From: Lacibacter cauensis
Lineage (GTDB): Bacteria; Bacteroidota; Bacteroidia; Chitinophagales; Chitinophagaceae
Direction of reading: 5' to 3'
NCBI RefSeq assembly: GCF_007830055.1
Contig: NZ_VLLE01000002.1
Coordinates: 197,953 to 261,952 of the forward strand
Length of the DNA: 64,000 bases
The notes below the pieces were generated by a model. The model saw only the letters and a program-made list of their open reading frames with translations. It had not been told where the DNA came from and made no database searches. Shown here piece by piece: positions 7,410 to 16,332 of this stretch (position 1 is its first letter; each line of letters begins with the position of its first letter). The position numbers were made by a program, and so were the translations under genes.

Positions 7410-10400
7410 ATGAGAAAATTCTTCAGTCTATTTGTAACTGTACTCTTTGTTACCCAACTTTTGCGTGCACAGGATTTTTCGAACCGGGGAAAAGATTTCT
7501 GGATCGCTTACCCATCGCATATTGATGGTACCAACTCGGTGATGGGGTTGTATATCACATCCGATCAAAATGCCTCGGGCACCATCAAAGTAGGGGGTAC
7601 TACTATCGCTTTTACCGTTACTGCCAATACCATTACCCGTAAGTTTTTAGGTCCCGGTGCAGGTGGCGATGCACCCAATACCGGAGTTCATTTAACTGCC
7701 CAGGACGGCATTGAAGTGGGTAAGGGTATACGTGTTACTTCCGATAAGCCTGTGGTTGTATATGCACATATTATCCGTTCGGCACGTTCAGGGGCTACCT
7801 TGGCCTTGCCTGTTTCGGTATTAAGTAAGGAATACATTATACCCAGTTACCGGAATGTGGGCAGCGGTGGTGCCAATGCAGGGTACGGAGAGCTTGCAGT
7901 TGTGGCAACCGATACGAATACCATTGTAGAAATAACACCCTCCGTAACAAGCCGCTCCGGCACAAGGGCGGCGGGTGTGCCATACACCATAACGCTGGCC
8001 AACCCCGGCGATGTGTACCAGGTGCAGTTTCAGCAAAATGCCGATATATCGGGCACCATTGTACGCTCCATAGCAGCCAACGGTATAAAATGTAAAAAGA
8101 TTGCAGTGTTTTCGGCCACCACCTGGTCGGCCTTTGATTGTACGACACCGGTTGCATCAGGTGGCGATAACCTGTTTCAGCAACCATTTCCCACCACATC
8201 GTGGGGCAAGAGCTTTTTAACAGCGCCGTTTTTCAATAATCCATCTAACAGAGATATCATTCGTGTATTTGTAAAAGATCCGGCCACTGTTGTGCAGAAA
8301 ACAGAATTGGGTGTTACCACCACACTTACAGGCTTAATTGCGGGTTCTTATTACGAGTATTCAACTGGTAATCCAACCGCCATTACCGCCGATAAGCCGG
8401 CATCGGTGGTGATGTATATCCGTTCGCAAACCTGCCAAACACCAGCCGCCAATACCGATCCGGAAATGGTGATCATCAACCCGGTTGAGCAGACCATAAA
8501 TGATATTACCGTGTTTTCGGCGCACCAAAACTTTGTACCTACGGGTCAAAGCCAGGTAACCAATCACTATCTCAATATTATTATTAAAACAGCTGCAGCT
8601 GCTTCGTTTCGTATCAGCGGAGTGGCACCTACGGGTACCTTCATCCCTATACCGGGTACGCAGTATTCATACCTGCGGGAAGATGTTTCGGCCAAGTCGG
8701 CCAGTAATCCTGTACACAGCTTAAAGGCCGATTCAGCTTTTATTGCCATTGCCTATGGTTTTGGTAATGTGGAATCGTACGGGTACAATGCGGGAACGAA
8801 TGTGAAAGATCTCTTTCAGTTTATTGATACGAAGAACTCATTGGGTACAGCACCTTTCCCGGCAGCCTGTATCAATTCACCCTTTAATTTCTCAATTACA
8901 TTTCCCTATCAGCCCGATTCGATCCGTTGGGATTTCGGAACGTTGTTTCCTGCCGTATCGTATAGTTCGCCTGTAGCCGATACCAGCTACCTTATCAGCG
9001 GACGTATGGTGTACCGATTCCGCATACCGCAAACCTATTCGATACCTACGGCGGGTACCTATACGGTAAAAGTATATGCCCGTAACCCCTTGGGTGATGG
9101 GTGCAGCAGTGACCAGGAAATTGAATTTGATCTGCAGGTGTTCAATCCTCCAACAACTGACTTTAGTTTTACGAGCTCAGGCTGTACCGATTCGGCTGTG
9201 GTGTTTACACCCAGCACCAACTCGGGAGGAAGACCCATCATTAAACATTACTGGGATTTTGGCGACGGTACTACGGGCAGCACGGCCAATCCATCCAAAA
9301 TCTATCTCAGCCCCGGTACATTTACAGTAAAGTATGTAGCATTGACGGATATTGGTTGTATCAGCGATACGGTTACCAAAACCATTACGCTTACCAAAGT
9401 ACCGGTAGCGAAATTCGGTATCCTGGATTCGTTGTGTATCGGCAAAGTATTAACCTTCCGTGATTCTTCATCGTTAGCAGGTGGCTTTGGCAGTATAACC
9501 AACTGGAACTGGAGTACGGGAGTCGGAGGTCCGATCAATAATACATCCTCTGCCGATGTAACAACTACTTATGGTGCTACCGGTAATTACACAGCCAGTC
9601 TGCAACTGCGTACCAACACCGGTTGTACCAGTCCGGTTTATCAAAAAGCAGTAACCATCCGGCCTAAACCAACAGTTGATTTTACCTTATCGCATGGCTG
9701 TTTGCCGAACCCTGTTATCAACTTTACAAATACCTCTACTATTGCTGATGGTACACAGGCTGGTTTTGCGTATGCCTGGAACTTTGGTGACCCTGCAAGT
9801 GGTGCACTCAATAGCGCAACTGTTCAAAATCCGTCGCATGCATATCCTTCGGCCGGTCCGTTTACTGTGCAGTTGAAAATAACTTCGCAGTACGGTTGTA
9901 TTGATTCGGTAACGAAAGCAGCCGATAAAATTTATCCGCAACCGAAGGCTGATTTTACTGCGCCTGCAGAAGTGTGCTGGCAAACGCCCATTACATTTAC
10001 CGATGCATCGAATGGCTTCACGCATCCGGTTACAAAATGGGAGTGGCGCTTCAGCGATGGAACTACCTCTACCCAAAAAAATCCGGTAAAGAACTTTACC
10101 AATCCCGGTACTTATACAGCAACGCTCTGGGTGTTTACCGATCAGAATTGTGTAAGTGATACGATTGCAAAAACAGTTGTGGTGAACCCATGGCCAACAG
10201 CCAGCTTTACCACAAGCACCATTCTGTGCGAAAAGAATGTGTTGAACTTCACCAATACTTCAGTTGCCAATGCTGGTAATATAGCACGTGCCTATTGGGA
10301 TTTTGGCGATGGTAATACTGCCAATATCAATATACTCACCAGCACACATACTTATACCAACTGGGGAAATTATACGGTTCGTTTTGTAACAGAAACAGAC

Positions 10401-11789
10401 AAGGGTTGCCGGAATGATACCTTATTGCAAACAATACTGATTCACCCGCTACCCAAGCCGGGTTATGTGTTGCCGGAAGTTTGCTTGAACGATGCATTGG
10501 CCTTGTTCCTCGATACATCGTCGATTGCAGATAACAGTACGGCACAGCTGACTTACTTGTGGATGTTTAATACAAGTACACCGGCTATTGTCCCGGGTCC
10601 CGTACCAGCAACCAGTACATTGAAAAATCCGGCGATTAAGTTTAATAAGGCCGATAATTATTTGCTGTCGTTAACGGTAACCAGCAAGGATGGTTGTAAA
10701 GATTCGGTTGTAGCGATTCCGTTTACCGTAAATGGTTCGGTACCGAATGCTGACTTTACTATTTTAACAACGAACGGACAATGCAGCAATCAGGATATTC
10801 AAATAAAAGATAACTCAACGGTAGATTTTGGTTCGGTAACGAAAGTGGAAATTTATTGGGACAATGCCAATACGCCTGCATTGTTTGAAACAGATGATGT
10901 ACCAACACCGGGTAAAATCTATAACCATCGTTATCCCGATTTTCAAACACCATTAACGAAGACCTACCAGATACGCTACAAAGCTTACTCAGGTATTCTT
11001 TGTGTGGATGAGCAGATCAGAACCATTACCATCAATGCAAGTCCGCTTACACAGTTTAATGCATTGGCGGCTGTTTGTGTAAATGATAACTCTTTCCAGA
11101 TTACGCAGGCAAGCGAACTGGGAGGCTTGCCGGGTACAGGTGTTTATTCGGGTAAAGGAATTAACGCTGCAGGCATCTTTAATCCATCAGCAGCAGGCGT
11201 GGGTGTACACACATTACGCTACACATTTACAGCGGCCAATGGTTGTGTGCATTACAGCGAGCAAACGATTGAAGTGTGGCCCAAGCCAACTGTAAATACC
11301 GGTGCAGATATTACCGTACTGGAAGATGGTGTGCGTAAAATAACCGATGTAACGGTAACGGGTAGCGGCTTACAGTTCTTATGGACGCCCGCCACTTATT
11401 TGGACAGCGATACGGTTCAGTTTCCAACCATCATTGGTCCAAAAGATGATGTTACTTACACACTAACGGTAACGAACAGCTTTGGTTGTACCGCAACTGA
11501 TGATCTGTTTATGAAAGTATTGAAATCGCCCCGTCCGCCGAATACCTTTACTCCAAACGGTGATGGTATCAACGATTTCTGGGAAATCAAATTCATAAAC
11601 GATTATCCGGGTTCTGTAATAGAAGTATACAACACTGCCGGAACAATGGTTTACCGTTCGGTGGGTTACAGCACACCCTGGGATGGTAAATGGAAAGGGC
11701 AGCCATTACCTGCAGGTACTTATTATTATGTAATGGATCCGAAAAACGGCCGCAAACGCATCAGCGGTTTTGTAACCATATTACGATAA
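7410..11789 (+). CDS. PKD-repeat T9SS type B cargo with IgGFc-binding-like N-terminus
   Basis: 1459-residue secreted or surface protein. A signal peptide (residues 1-20) is followed by an IgGFc-binding-like domain starting RGKDFWIAYPS (about 25-480). A string of PKD-type beta-sandwich domains follows (about 585-1210), recognised by WDFGDG-type motifs: YWDFGDGTTG, WNFGDPAS, WRFSDGTTS, YWDFGDGNT. Then come further Ig-like parts, and a C-terminal gliding-motility/T9SS type B sorting domain (about 1375-1459) with TFTPNGDGINDFWEI, WDGKWKGQPLPAGTYYY and a final VTILR. Each PKD unit carries a Cys near its start (SGCTDS, HGCLPN). Such proteins are exported through the T9SS and attached to the surface, acting in adhesion or motility; the ligand is unknown. 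Its PorP/SprF partner follows 16 nt downstream. Confidence 0.93.
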   Translation: MRKFFSLFVTVLFVTQLLRAQDFSNRGKDFWIAYPSHIDGTNSVMGLYITSDQNASGTIKVGGTTIAFTVTANTITRKFLGPGAGGDAPNTGVHLTAQDGIEVGKGIRVTSDKPVVVYAHIIRSARSGATLALPVSVLSKEYIIPSYRNVGSGGANAGYGELAVVATDTNTIVEITPSVTSRSGTRAAGVPYTITLANPGDVYQVQFQQNADISGTIVRSIAANGIKCKKIAVFSATTWSAFDCTTPVASGGDNLFQQPFPTTSWGKSFLTAPFFNNPSNRDIIRVFVKDPATVVQKTELGVTTTLTGLIAGSYYEYSTGNPTAITADKPASVVMYIRSQTCQTPAANTDPEMVIINPVEQTINDITVFSAHQNFVPTGQSQVTNHYLNIIIKTAAAASFRISGVAPTGTFIPIPGTQYSYLREDVSAKSASNPVHSLKADSAFIAIAYGFGNVESYGYNAGTNVKDLFQFIDTKNSLGTAPFPAACINSPFNFSITFPYQPDSIRWDFGTLFPAVSYSSPVADTSYLISGRMVYRFRIPQTYSIPTAGTYTVKVYARNPLGDGCSSDQEIEFDLQVFNPPTTDFSFTSSGCTDSAVVFTPSTNSGGRPIIKHYWDFGDGTTGSTANPSKIYLSPGTFTVKYVALTDIGCISDTVTKTITLTKVPVAKFGILDSLCIGKVLTFRDSSSLAGGFGSITNWNWSTGVGGPINNTSSADVTTTYGATGNYTASLQLRTNTGCTSPVYQKAVTIRPKPTVDFTLSHGCLPNPVINFTNTSTIADGTQAGFAYAWNFGDPASGALNSATVQNPSHAYPSAGPFTVQLKITSQYGCIDSVTKAADKIYPQPKADFTAPAEVCWQTPITFTDASNGFTHPVTKWEWRFSDGTTSTQKNPVKNFTNPGTYTATLWVFTDQNCVSDTIAKTVVVNPWPTASFTTSTILCEKNVLNFTNTSVANAGNIARAYWDFGDGNTANINILTSTHTYTNWGNYTVRFVTETDKGCRNDTLLQTILIHPLPKPGYVLPEVCLNDALALFLDTSSIADNSTAQLTYLWMFNTSTPAIVPGPVPATSTLKNPAIKFNKADNYLLSLTVTSKDGCKDSVVAIPFTVNGSVPNADFTILTTNGQCSNQDIQIKDNSTVDFGSVTKVEIYWDNANTPALFETDDVPTPGKIYNHRYPDFQTPLTKTYQIRYKAYSGILCVDEQIRTITINASPLTQFNALAAVCVNDNSFQITQASELGGLPGTGVYSGKGINAAGIFNPSAAGVGVHTLRYTFTAANGCVHYSEQTIEVWPKPTVNTGADITVLEDGVRKITDVTVTGSGLQFLWTPATYLDSDTVQFPTIIGPKDDVTYTLTVTNSFGCTATDDLFMKVLKSPRPPNTFTPNGDGINDFWEIKFINDYPGSVIEVYNTAGTMVYRSVGYSTPWDGKWKGQPLPAGTYYYVMDPKNGRKRISGFVTILR

Positions 11790-11805
11790 GAAGAGTTGAT
11801 TATTT

Positions 11806-12825
11806 ATGAAACGAGTTGTTTTGTTCGCATGGTTTTGTTGTTTGCTGATGCACATGAAGGCGCAGCAACGACCGCATTATACGCAGTATATCATCAACCC
11901 TTACATCATTAACCCTGCATTAACGGGTATCGAAAATTATACGGATATAAAATTGAGTTACCGCAGCCAGTGGGTTGGTTTTCCGGGTGCACCACAAACG
12001 GTTTATGCAACTGTGCATACACCCATTGGTAAAGATGATTACCGCAACAGTCCCACTTCATTTGAAGTACCCGGTGAAAATCCGAGAGGCAAACAGTATT
12101 GGGAAGATTATACGGCAGCAACACCGCATCATGGGGTAGGTGCAACCCTCATCAATTATAAAACAGGTTATATCAACCGCTACTTTGCTACCGTATCGTA
12201 TGCCTATCATTTGGGTTTATCGCCTAAGTTGAATTTATCGGCCGGTTTTGCAGGAGGTATTTCGGGCACAACCATCGATGCTTCAAAGATTGAACTGGCC
12301 AATCCTGTTGATCCTGCTATTGGTGGTGTTACGCAGGAGTTGCGCAGCATAAAGCCCGAACTGAGTGCCGGTGTGTGGCTGTACAGCGATGTGTTTTTTG
12401 CAGGTATATCGGCACAGCAGATCATTCCGCAAAAAATGAATCTGGTGTCGAGCGATTTGTACAGATCAACCCTGGTGCCACACATTTTTGCGACAACAGG
12501 TTACCGTTTTGCTGCAGGTGATGATGTGAATGTATTGCCATCGGTGATGGTGCGTTACATACCAAGTATGCCGGTATTTGTGGATGTAAATGTAAAAGCC
12601 CAGTACCACGATCGTTTCTGGTTAGGTGGTAACTATCGTATAAAAGAAGGTTTTGCGGCGATGGCAGGGTTTAATATTTCCAATACCTTAAACGTAAGTT
12701 ATTCGTACGATGTAAACAATTCGAAATACCTTTTACAGTACATGCAAAGAGGCACACACGAAATTGTGATTGGCTTTTTACTGGGGAATAAGTACGGCGA
12801 TCTTTGCCCACGTCGTGTGTGGTAA
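11806..12825 (+). CDS. PorP/SprF family type IX secretion membrane protein
   Basis: 339 residues with a signal peptide ending MKAQQ and the family start RPHYTQYIINPYIINPALTGIENYTDIKLSYRSQW, then an amphipathic-strand pattern typical of a 14-stranded outer-membrane barrel. PorP/SprF proteins bind particular type B cargos and help attach them to the cell surface. Placement 16 nt after the type B cargo gene fits the cargo/SprF pair seen throughout Bacteroidota. Its stop abuts the stop of the convergent M56 gene. Confidence 0.94.
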   Translation: MKRVVLFAWFCCLLMHMKAQQRPHYTQYIINPYIINPALTGIENYTDIKLSYRSQWVGFPGAPQTVYATVHTPIGKDDYRNSPTSFEVPGENPRGKQYWEDYTAATPHHGVGATLINYKTGYINRYFATVSYAYHLGLSPKLNLSAGFAGGISGTTIDASKIELANPVDPAIGGVTQELRSIKPELSAGVWLYSDVFFAGISAQQIIPQKMNLVSSDLYRSTLVPHIFATTGYRFAAGDDVNVLPSVMVRYIPSMPVFVDVNVKAQYHDRFWLGGNYRIKEGFAAMAGFNISNTLNVSYSYDVNNSKYLLQYMQRGTHEIVIGFLLGNKYGDLCPRRVW

Positions 12826-14820
12826 TTACAAACGAATTACTTCGAGTTTCTTAATAACAATACGCTTGGGTTGGGGAGGCATATTCATTTGCTGACCCTG
12901 CTGTGGAATAGAATCTACCGGGCAATTGCACGATGGAGGAGGGCCTTGTAAGAACAGCACATCATTCTCCACTACAAATTCGAAGTGCTGCTGTGCACGT
13001 TTAATTTCATCCAGCAATGCTTTTTTATTGTGCAATACTGCCAGGGCAGCCGAACGGTTGGTACGGTAGCGTTGTTCTTCTTCAGCCAATGTACTGTCAA
13101 CCGCTTTTTTGGGCCGGCGCATGACACTTACTTTTGTTTTCATCCGTTCTTTCTTTACTTCATCGGAGCCCTGTTGCAACCGTTGAAAGAATACGCCCTC
13201 TTCCATTGGAAGAAAACGTTGCAGGAATTCATCGGGAGGAAACTGCTGAAACGTAAACCCTTCGGGCCATTGTATGTTGATCTTCTTTAGCAATGAATCG
13301 GTATGCCAGTTTTTTGTGTATGCAGAATAATGTTGTGGTAATACTCTCACAGAAGGCATTTTTCTGCGTGGAGCTTCACGTGTACGATCTCCGTTCTCAA
13401 CATACACATTCATTTCTTTTTCCTGTTGTGCATATTGTAACGAGTCGTGTTTATAGCGGAACAGAAATACATCACGCTCAGGTTGTTCCGGTTTTTCTCT
13501 ACGATACTGTGTGCCGGGTTTTACAATCCGTTCGAACCATTCAACCGGCATATCGTTGATGATTACTTTGTCGAATTTCAGTTCTTCATTTTCCAGTTCA
13601 TCCCACAACACCACATTTTCCATTTTTGTTTTGGGGTGAAGCTGCAGACGGTATTTCCGTTCTTCATCGTGTAATACCACTTCGTCTTTGGTTTTCTTTT
13701 CCACTACTTCGGTGGTAAGATAATACGTATTATTGGCTGACTTTTTTAACGGTGTAGAAGAAGCCATTCTGCGTTCGCTCAGCTGAACAGCAGGCTTATG
13801 TTCTTTCAGCATCCAGCCGGTTAAGGCAAACACAACCGTAAACAAAACCAATGCTAATAAACGGGAACTGATTTTATTTTTTTCTGCAGGTAAATTGAGA
13901 ATACGTTTGATGCGGTCTTTCAAATGATGTTTATTATCGCCCAAAGCCATAGCCAGCTGCGGATTTTGGATACGTGCTTTCTCAACATTCAATAATGCTT
14001 CGGCATAAACTGCTGCATTTTGCTGATAGTTCATTACATAATCATCGCAGCTGTTTTCTCTTTCTTTGCGGGCAATGCCAATGAGCAATAATGCAAAAGG
14101 ATTAAAGAAGAGAATGGTTTCCGAAACAGACAAGAGCATGTTCCAGAAATAATCATTCCGCTTAATATGCGCCAGCTCGTGTAACAATACAGCTTCGAGT
14201 TGTGCAGCTGTTAAATGTGTTACTGCTGTTGCAGGCAGTAATACAATGGGTTTTAAAAAGCCAATGGTTGCAGGAATATCAATCTGTTTACTGAAATAGA
14301 GTTGCACATTGCGTTGCAGTCCCATTGTTTCAACCAGGTAGCTGAAGAATTCTTTGATGTCATCTTCCACTTCCGTCAATCCTTTGTTGCGGAGTGCATT
14401 GGCTGCCTGTACCTGCAACAGCAGTTTGGCAGCAAACCAAACAAGCACAACAATGTAGGCTGCAGAAAGATAGGGCAGTACAAACTGAATTTTATAATCG
14501 AGCCAGTTGAAAAAGAGTTCCCAACGGTTACTGTTAGTAAAGCTGTTGAGCAAGCTGTTGCCCGCACCTGCATCGGTAATAACCAAGGCTGTTTTTTGCT
14601 GCAGTTGATTGTTCCAGAGGCTGCCGATGGTATAAAGGAACCACGCAAAGCCTGTAAACGATAAAACAGTACTAAAGAAATTCTTTATCGTTGATTGTTT
14701 GATGCGGAACAGCAAAACAACCAGGTGATAAAGCAGATACAGCAAACCGATTTGCCAGATGCTGTTGGCAATTGCTTTACCCAAGGCCTGTAAAAATGCA
14801 GATTGAAACAGTTGCTGCAT
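12826..14820 (-). CDS. M56 family (BlaR1-like) membrane metallopeptidase
   Basis: 664 residues. Four or so membrane helices lie in the N-terminal 340 residues, with the zinc site HELAH (214-218) on a cytoplasmic loop and a downstream ERENSCDDYV segment that normally carries the third ligand. In BlaR1/MecR1 this domain cleaves the partner repressor after ligand binding. The region after about residue 345 is not a penicillin-binding domain as in BlaR1 but a charged, low-complexity tail, so the signal sensed is unknown. It begins 4 nt after the BlaI gene stop, forming a two-gene operon. Confidence 0.92.
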   Translation of the reverse strand: MQQLFQSAFLQALGKAIANSIWQIGLLYLLYHLVVLLFRIKQSTIKNFFSTVLSFTGFAWFLYTIGSLWNNQLQQKTALVITDAGAGNSLLNSFTNSNRWELFFNWLDYKIQFVLPYLSAAYIVVLVWFAAKLLLQVQAANALRNKGLTEVEDDIKEFFSYLVETMGLQRNVQLYFSKQIDIPATIGFLKPIVLLPATAVTHLTAAQLEAVLLHELAHIKRNDYFWNMLLSVSETILFFNPFALLLIGIARKERENSCDDYVMNYQQNAAVYAEALLNVEKARIQNPQLAMALGDNKHHLKDRIKRILNLPAEKNKISSRLLALVLFTVVFALTGWMLKEHKPAVQLSERRMASSTPLKKSANNTYYLTTEVVEKKTKDEVVLHDEERKYRLQLHPKTKMENVVLWDELENEELKFDKVIINDMPVEWFERIVKPGTQYRREKPEQPERDVFLFRYKHDSLQYAQQEKEMNVYVENGDRTREAPRRKMPSVRVLPQHYSAYTKNWHTDSLLKKINIQWPEGFTFQQFPPDEFLQRFLPMEEGVFFQRLQQGSDEVKKERMKTKVSVMRRPKKAVDSTLAEEEQRYRTNRSAALAVLHNKKALLDEIKRAQQHFEFVVENDVLFLQGPPPSCNCPVDSIPQQGQQMNMPPQPKRIVIKKLEVIRL

Positions 14821-14824
14821 GCGG

Positions 14825-15205
14825 TTACTGCTGTTTCAGGTTATCAATTAATTTTTGAATTTCATCCAGTTCTTCTTTCGAGGCTTTGTGGTTGCCCAAG
14901 GCCTGCATCACCAGTTGTGAAGATGAACCCTGGAAAAGGGTATCGATCATTTTACCTACGAACTGTTTTTGTGTTTTTTCACGGCTCAGCAATGGAGCAT
15001 ACTTATGTGTTTTGCTGCTTTCATCCCGCTTTACCATTCCTTTTTCGTGCATAATCTGCATCAGCTTCAGGGTGGTGGTGTAACCTGCATCTTTCGTTTT
15101 ACTCAGTTCTTCATGCACATCACGAACGGTTGCTTCGCCACGTTCCCACAATACCCGAAGAATTTCCAGTTCACTTTCTGTAGGTTTTAATTGCTTTAAA
15201 CTCAT
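14825..15205 (-). CDS. BlaI/MecI/CopY family repressor
   Basis: 126-residue winged-helix repressor. It starts MSLKQLKPTESELEILRVLWERGEATVRDV, the conserved N-terminal helix-turn-helix of BlaI, followed by GYTTTLKLMQIMHEKGMVKRDE (recognition helix and wing) and a C-terminal dimerisation region with the cleavage-prone stretch. I chose the ATG at 15205 since the upstream in-frame extension runs through the promoter and operators. Two perfect palindromes flank the -7 box directly upstream, so it should repress its own operon. The co-transcribed M56 peptidase is the likely inactivator. Confidence 0.95.
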   Translation of the reverse strand: MSLKQLKPTESELEILRVLWERGEATVRDVHEELSKTKDAGYTTTLKLMQIMHEKGMVKRDESSKTHKYAPLLSREKTQKQFVGKMIDTLFQGSSSQLVMQALGNHKASKEELDEIQKLIDNLKQQ

Positions 15206-15208
15206 GGT

Positions 15209-15249
15209 ATACGACTTGTTTCGTATCAAAAATACGAGTTCGTTCGTAA
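15209..15249 (-). promoter_or_regulatory. blaI-M56 promoter with two operator palindromes
   Basis: Two inverted repeats: ATACGA-N6-TCGTAT (15209-15226) and TACGA-N6-TCGTA (15233-15248), centre to centre 23 bp, about two helical turns. Between them on the minus strand is TATTTTTG (15234-15227), a fit to the -7 box TAnnTTTG; CTTG at 15257-15254 is a near -33 element 19 nt away. Site 1 ends 3 nt before the ATG. Binding of the BlaI dimer to both sites would cover the promoter. Spacing resembles other BlaI-family dyads, though the half-site differs from staphylococcal TACA/TGTA. Confidence 0.85.
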
Positions 15250-15311
15250 AAACCAAGACCATCCGTCATGTAAATGCGTGGCTTAACAAAATTTTGAAGA
15301 ATAGTGGGCAT

Positions 15312-15338
15312 AAAAAAGCCGCTCAACTGAGCGGCTTT
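15312..15338 (-). terminator. Intrinsic terminator of the DUF4382 gene
   Basis: 11-bp stem (15315-15325 with 15328-15338) with a tight loop; on the minus strand it is followed by six T. It lies 22 nt after the DUF4382 stop. Confidence 0.8.
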
Positions 15339-15359
15339 GTATGTGGTATCACAGAATGC

Positions 15360-16160
15360 TTATTTCTTTTCCAGTTTCACTGTATCAACAATAGTGATCT
15401 GTCCTAAGGTAACAGGCACCACTTTGGTTGCTGTTTTGTGAATGGTATCGCCGGGCACATACGAGAATGTGTAGCTGCCGGCAGGAATATCTTTGATCAT
15501 GTAGTTACCATTGCCTACCTGTGTAAAGGTTGAAGCAACTGTATCGGGTCCGTTAATCGCATAAATTGCTGTAATGATCGAATCCGGAGCAACCACACCT
15601 TTTACGCTACCACCTGATGATGCAAAAGAAATGATGCGCAAAACAGGTTTCAACAGGTATTGCCCACTGTTGCCGGCTTTTACAATTGATTTACCTGCAT
15701 CAAAGTCTAACACCAGTCTGTACAGGATACCACCTGTAACATCCTGCTGGATCTGTACTTTCAAACCAGAATGCTGTGCGCTTGGCGTAGTTAAATTGAT
15801 TTTTTGTCCTGTTTTGGTAATGATGTAGTTGTTATCGCCCAGTAACAAGCGGATTTGTGAAATACGGCCTGCAGGAATCTCTGCATCTGCAAGGATAGTA
15901 TCTTTTCCGTTGGTAAGGTCCAGAAGGTTATACAGTCCGGGATAAGCATTGGTCAATGTTATTTCAGCACTGTCGCCCATTTTGATAGCGATGCCTTTCA
16001 CGTCAACCCAAACTTCTTTCACGTTCGGATCGGGGGCATCCGTTAACCGAACCTGCAAACGTGGTTTATCACTGCTCTTATTCTTCTGGCAACTAACTGC
16101 CAGCACTGTTGCTGCCATGATTACAACTCCCGAAAGAATTGTACTGAATTTCAGTTTCAT
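15360..16160 (-). CDS. DUF4382 domain lipoprotein
   Basis: 266 residues when begun at the ATG of MKLKFSTILSGVV, which gives a clean lipoprotein signal with lipobox LAVSC. A longer frame from a TTG at 16271 has no signal and runs through a likely promoter, so I reject it. DUF4382 begins at RLQVRLTDAPDPNVKEVWVDVKGIAI and covers about residues 35-170; a carboxypeptidase-regulatory-like beta-sandwich (GVVAPDSIITAIYAI to TVKLEKK) forms the C-terminus. Function unknown. A minus-strand TAATTTTG at 16227-16220 could be its -7 box. Confidence 0.85.
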   Translation of the reverse strand: MKLKFSTILSGVVIMAATVLAVSCQKNKSSDKPRLQVRLTDAPDPNVKEVWVDVKGIAIKMGDSAEITLTNAYPGLYNLLDLTNGKDTILADAEIPAGRISQIRLLLGDNNYIITKTGQKINLTTPSAQHSGLKVQIQQDVTGGILYRLVLDFDAGKSIVKAGNSGQYLLKPVLRIISFASSGGSVKGVVAPDSIITAIYAINGPDTVASTFTQVGNGNYMIKDIPAGSYTFSYVPGDTIHKTATKVVPVTLGQITIVDTVKLEKK

Positions 16161-16269
16161 AAAGTGATTTGTTTTAAATGAGTAATCCAATTCGTTTTCA
16201 TATAAACCAAACATCGTTCCAAAATTAAAATTATATCTGCGCAACAGTGAAAAACGTCTTATGCAACGC

Positions 16270-16303
16270 AAAAAAATCCCTGCGTAAAAGAGCGCAGGGA
16301 TTT
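16270..16303 (-). terminator. Intrinsic terminator of hppA
   Basis: 11-bp stem (16274-16284 with 16293-16303), 8-nt loop, followed on the minus strand by a T run. It is 30 nt after the hppA stop. Confidence 0.85.
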
Positions 16304-16332
16304 ATCTATAGAAAGAAATTTTTATGTGAAGA

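Noticed and set aside
7821-8567. Open frames on the minus strand within the T9SS cargo gene
   Set aside because: Shadows of the 1459-residue gene, whose domains are clear on the plus strand.
9076-9330. Plus-strand alternative frame in the PKD region
   Set aside because: Shadow frame; the PKD motifs are in the main frame.
16161-16271. Longer DUF4382 frame from a TTG
   Set aside because: It removes the lipoprotein signal from the N-terminus and crosses a -7 box.
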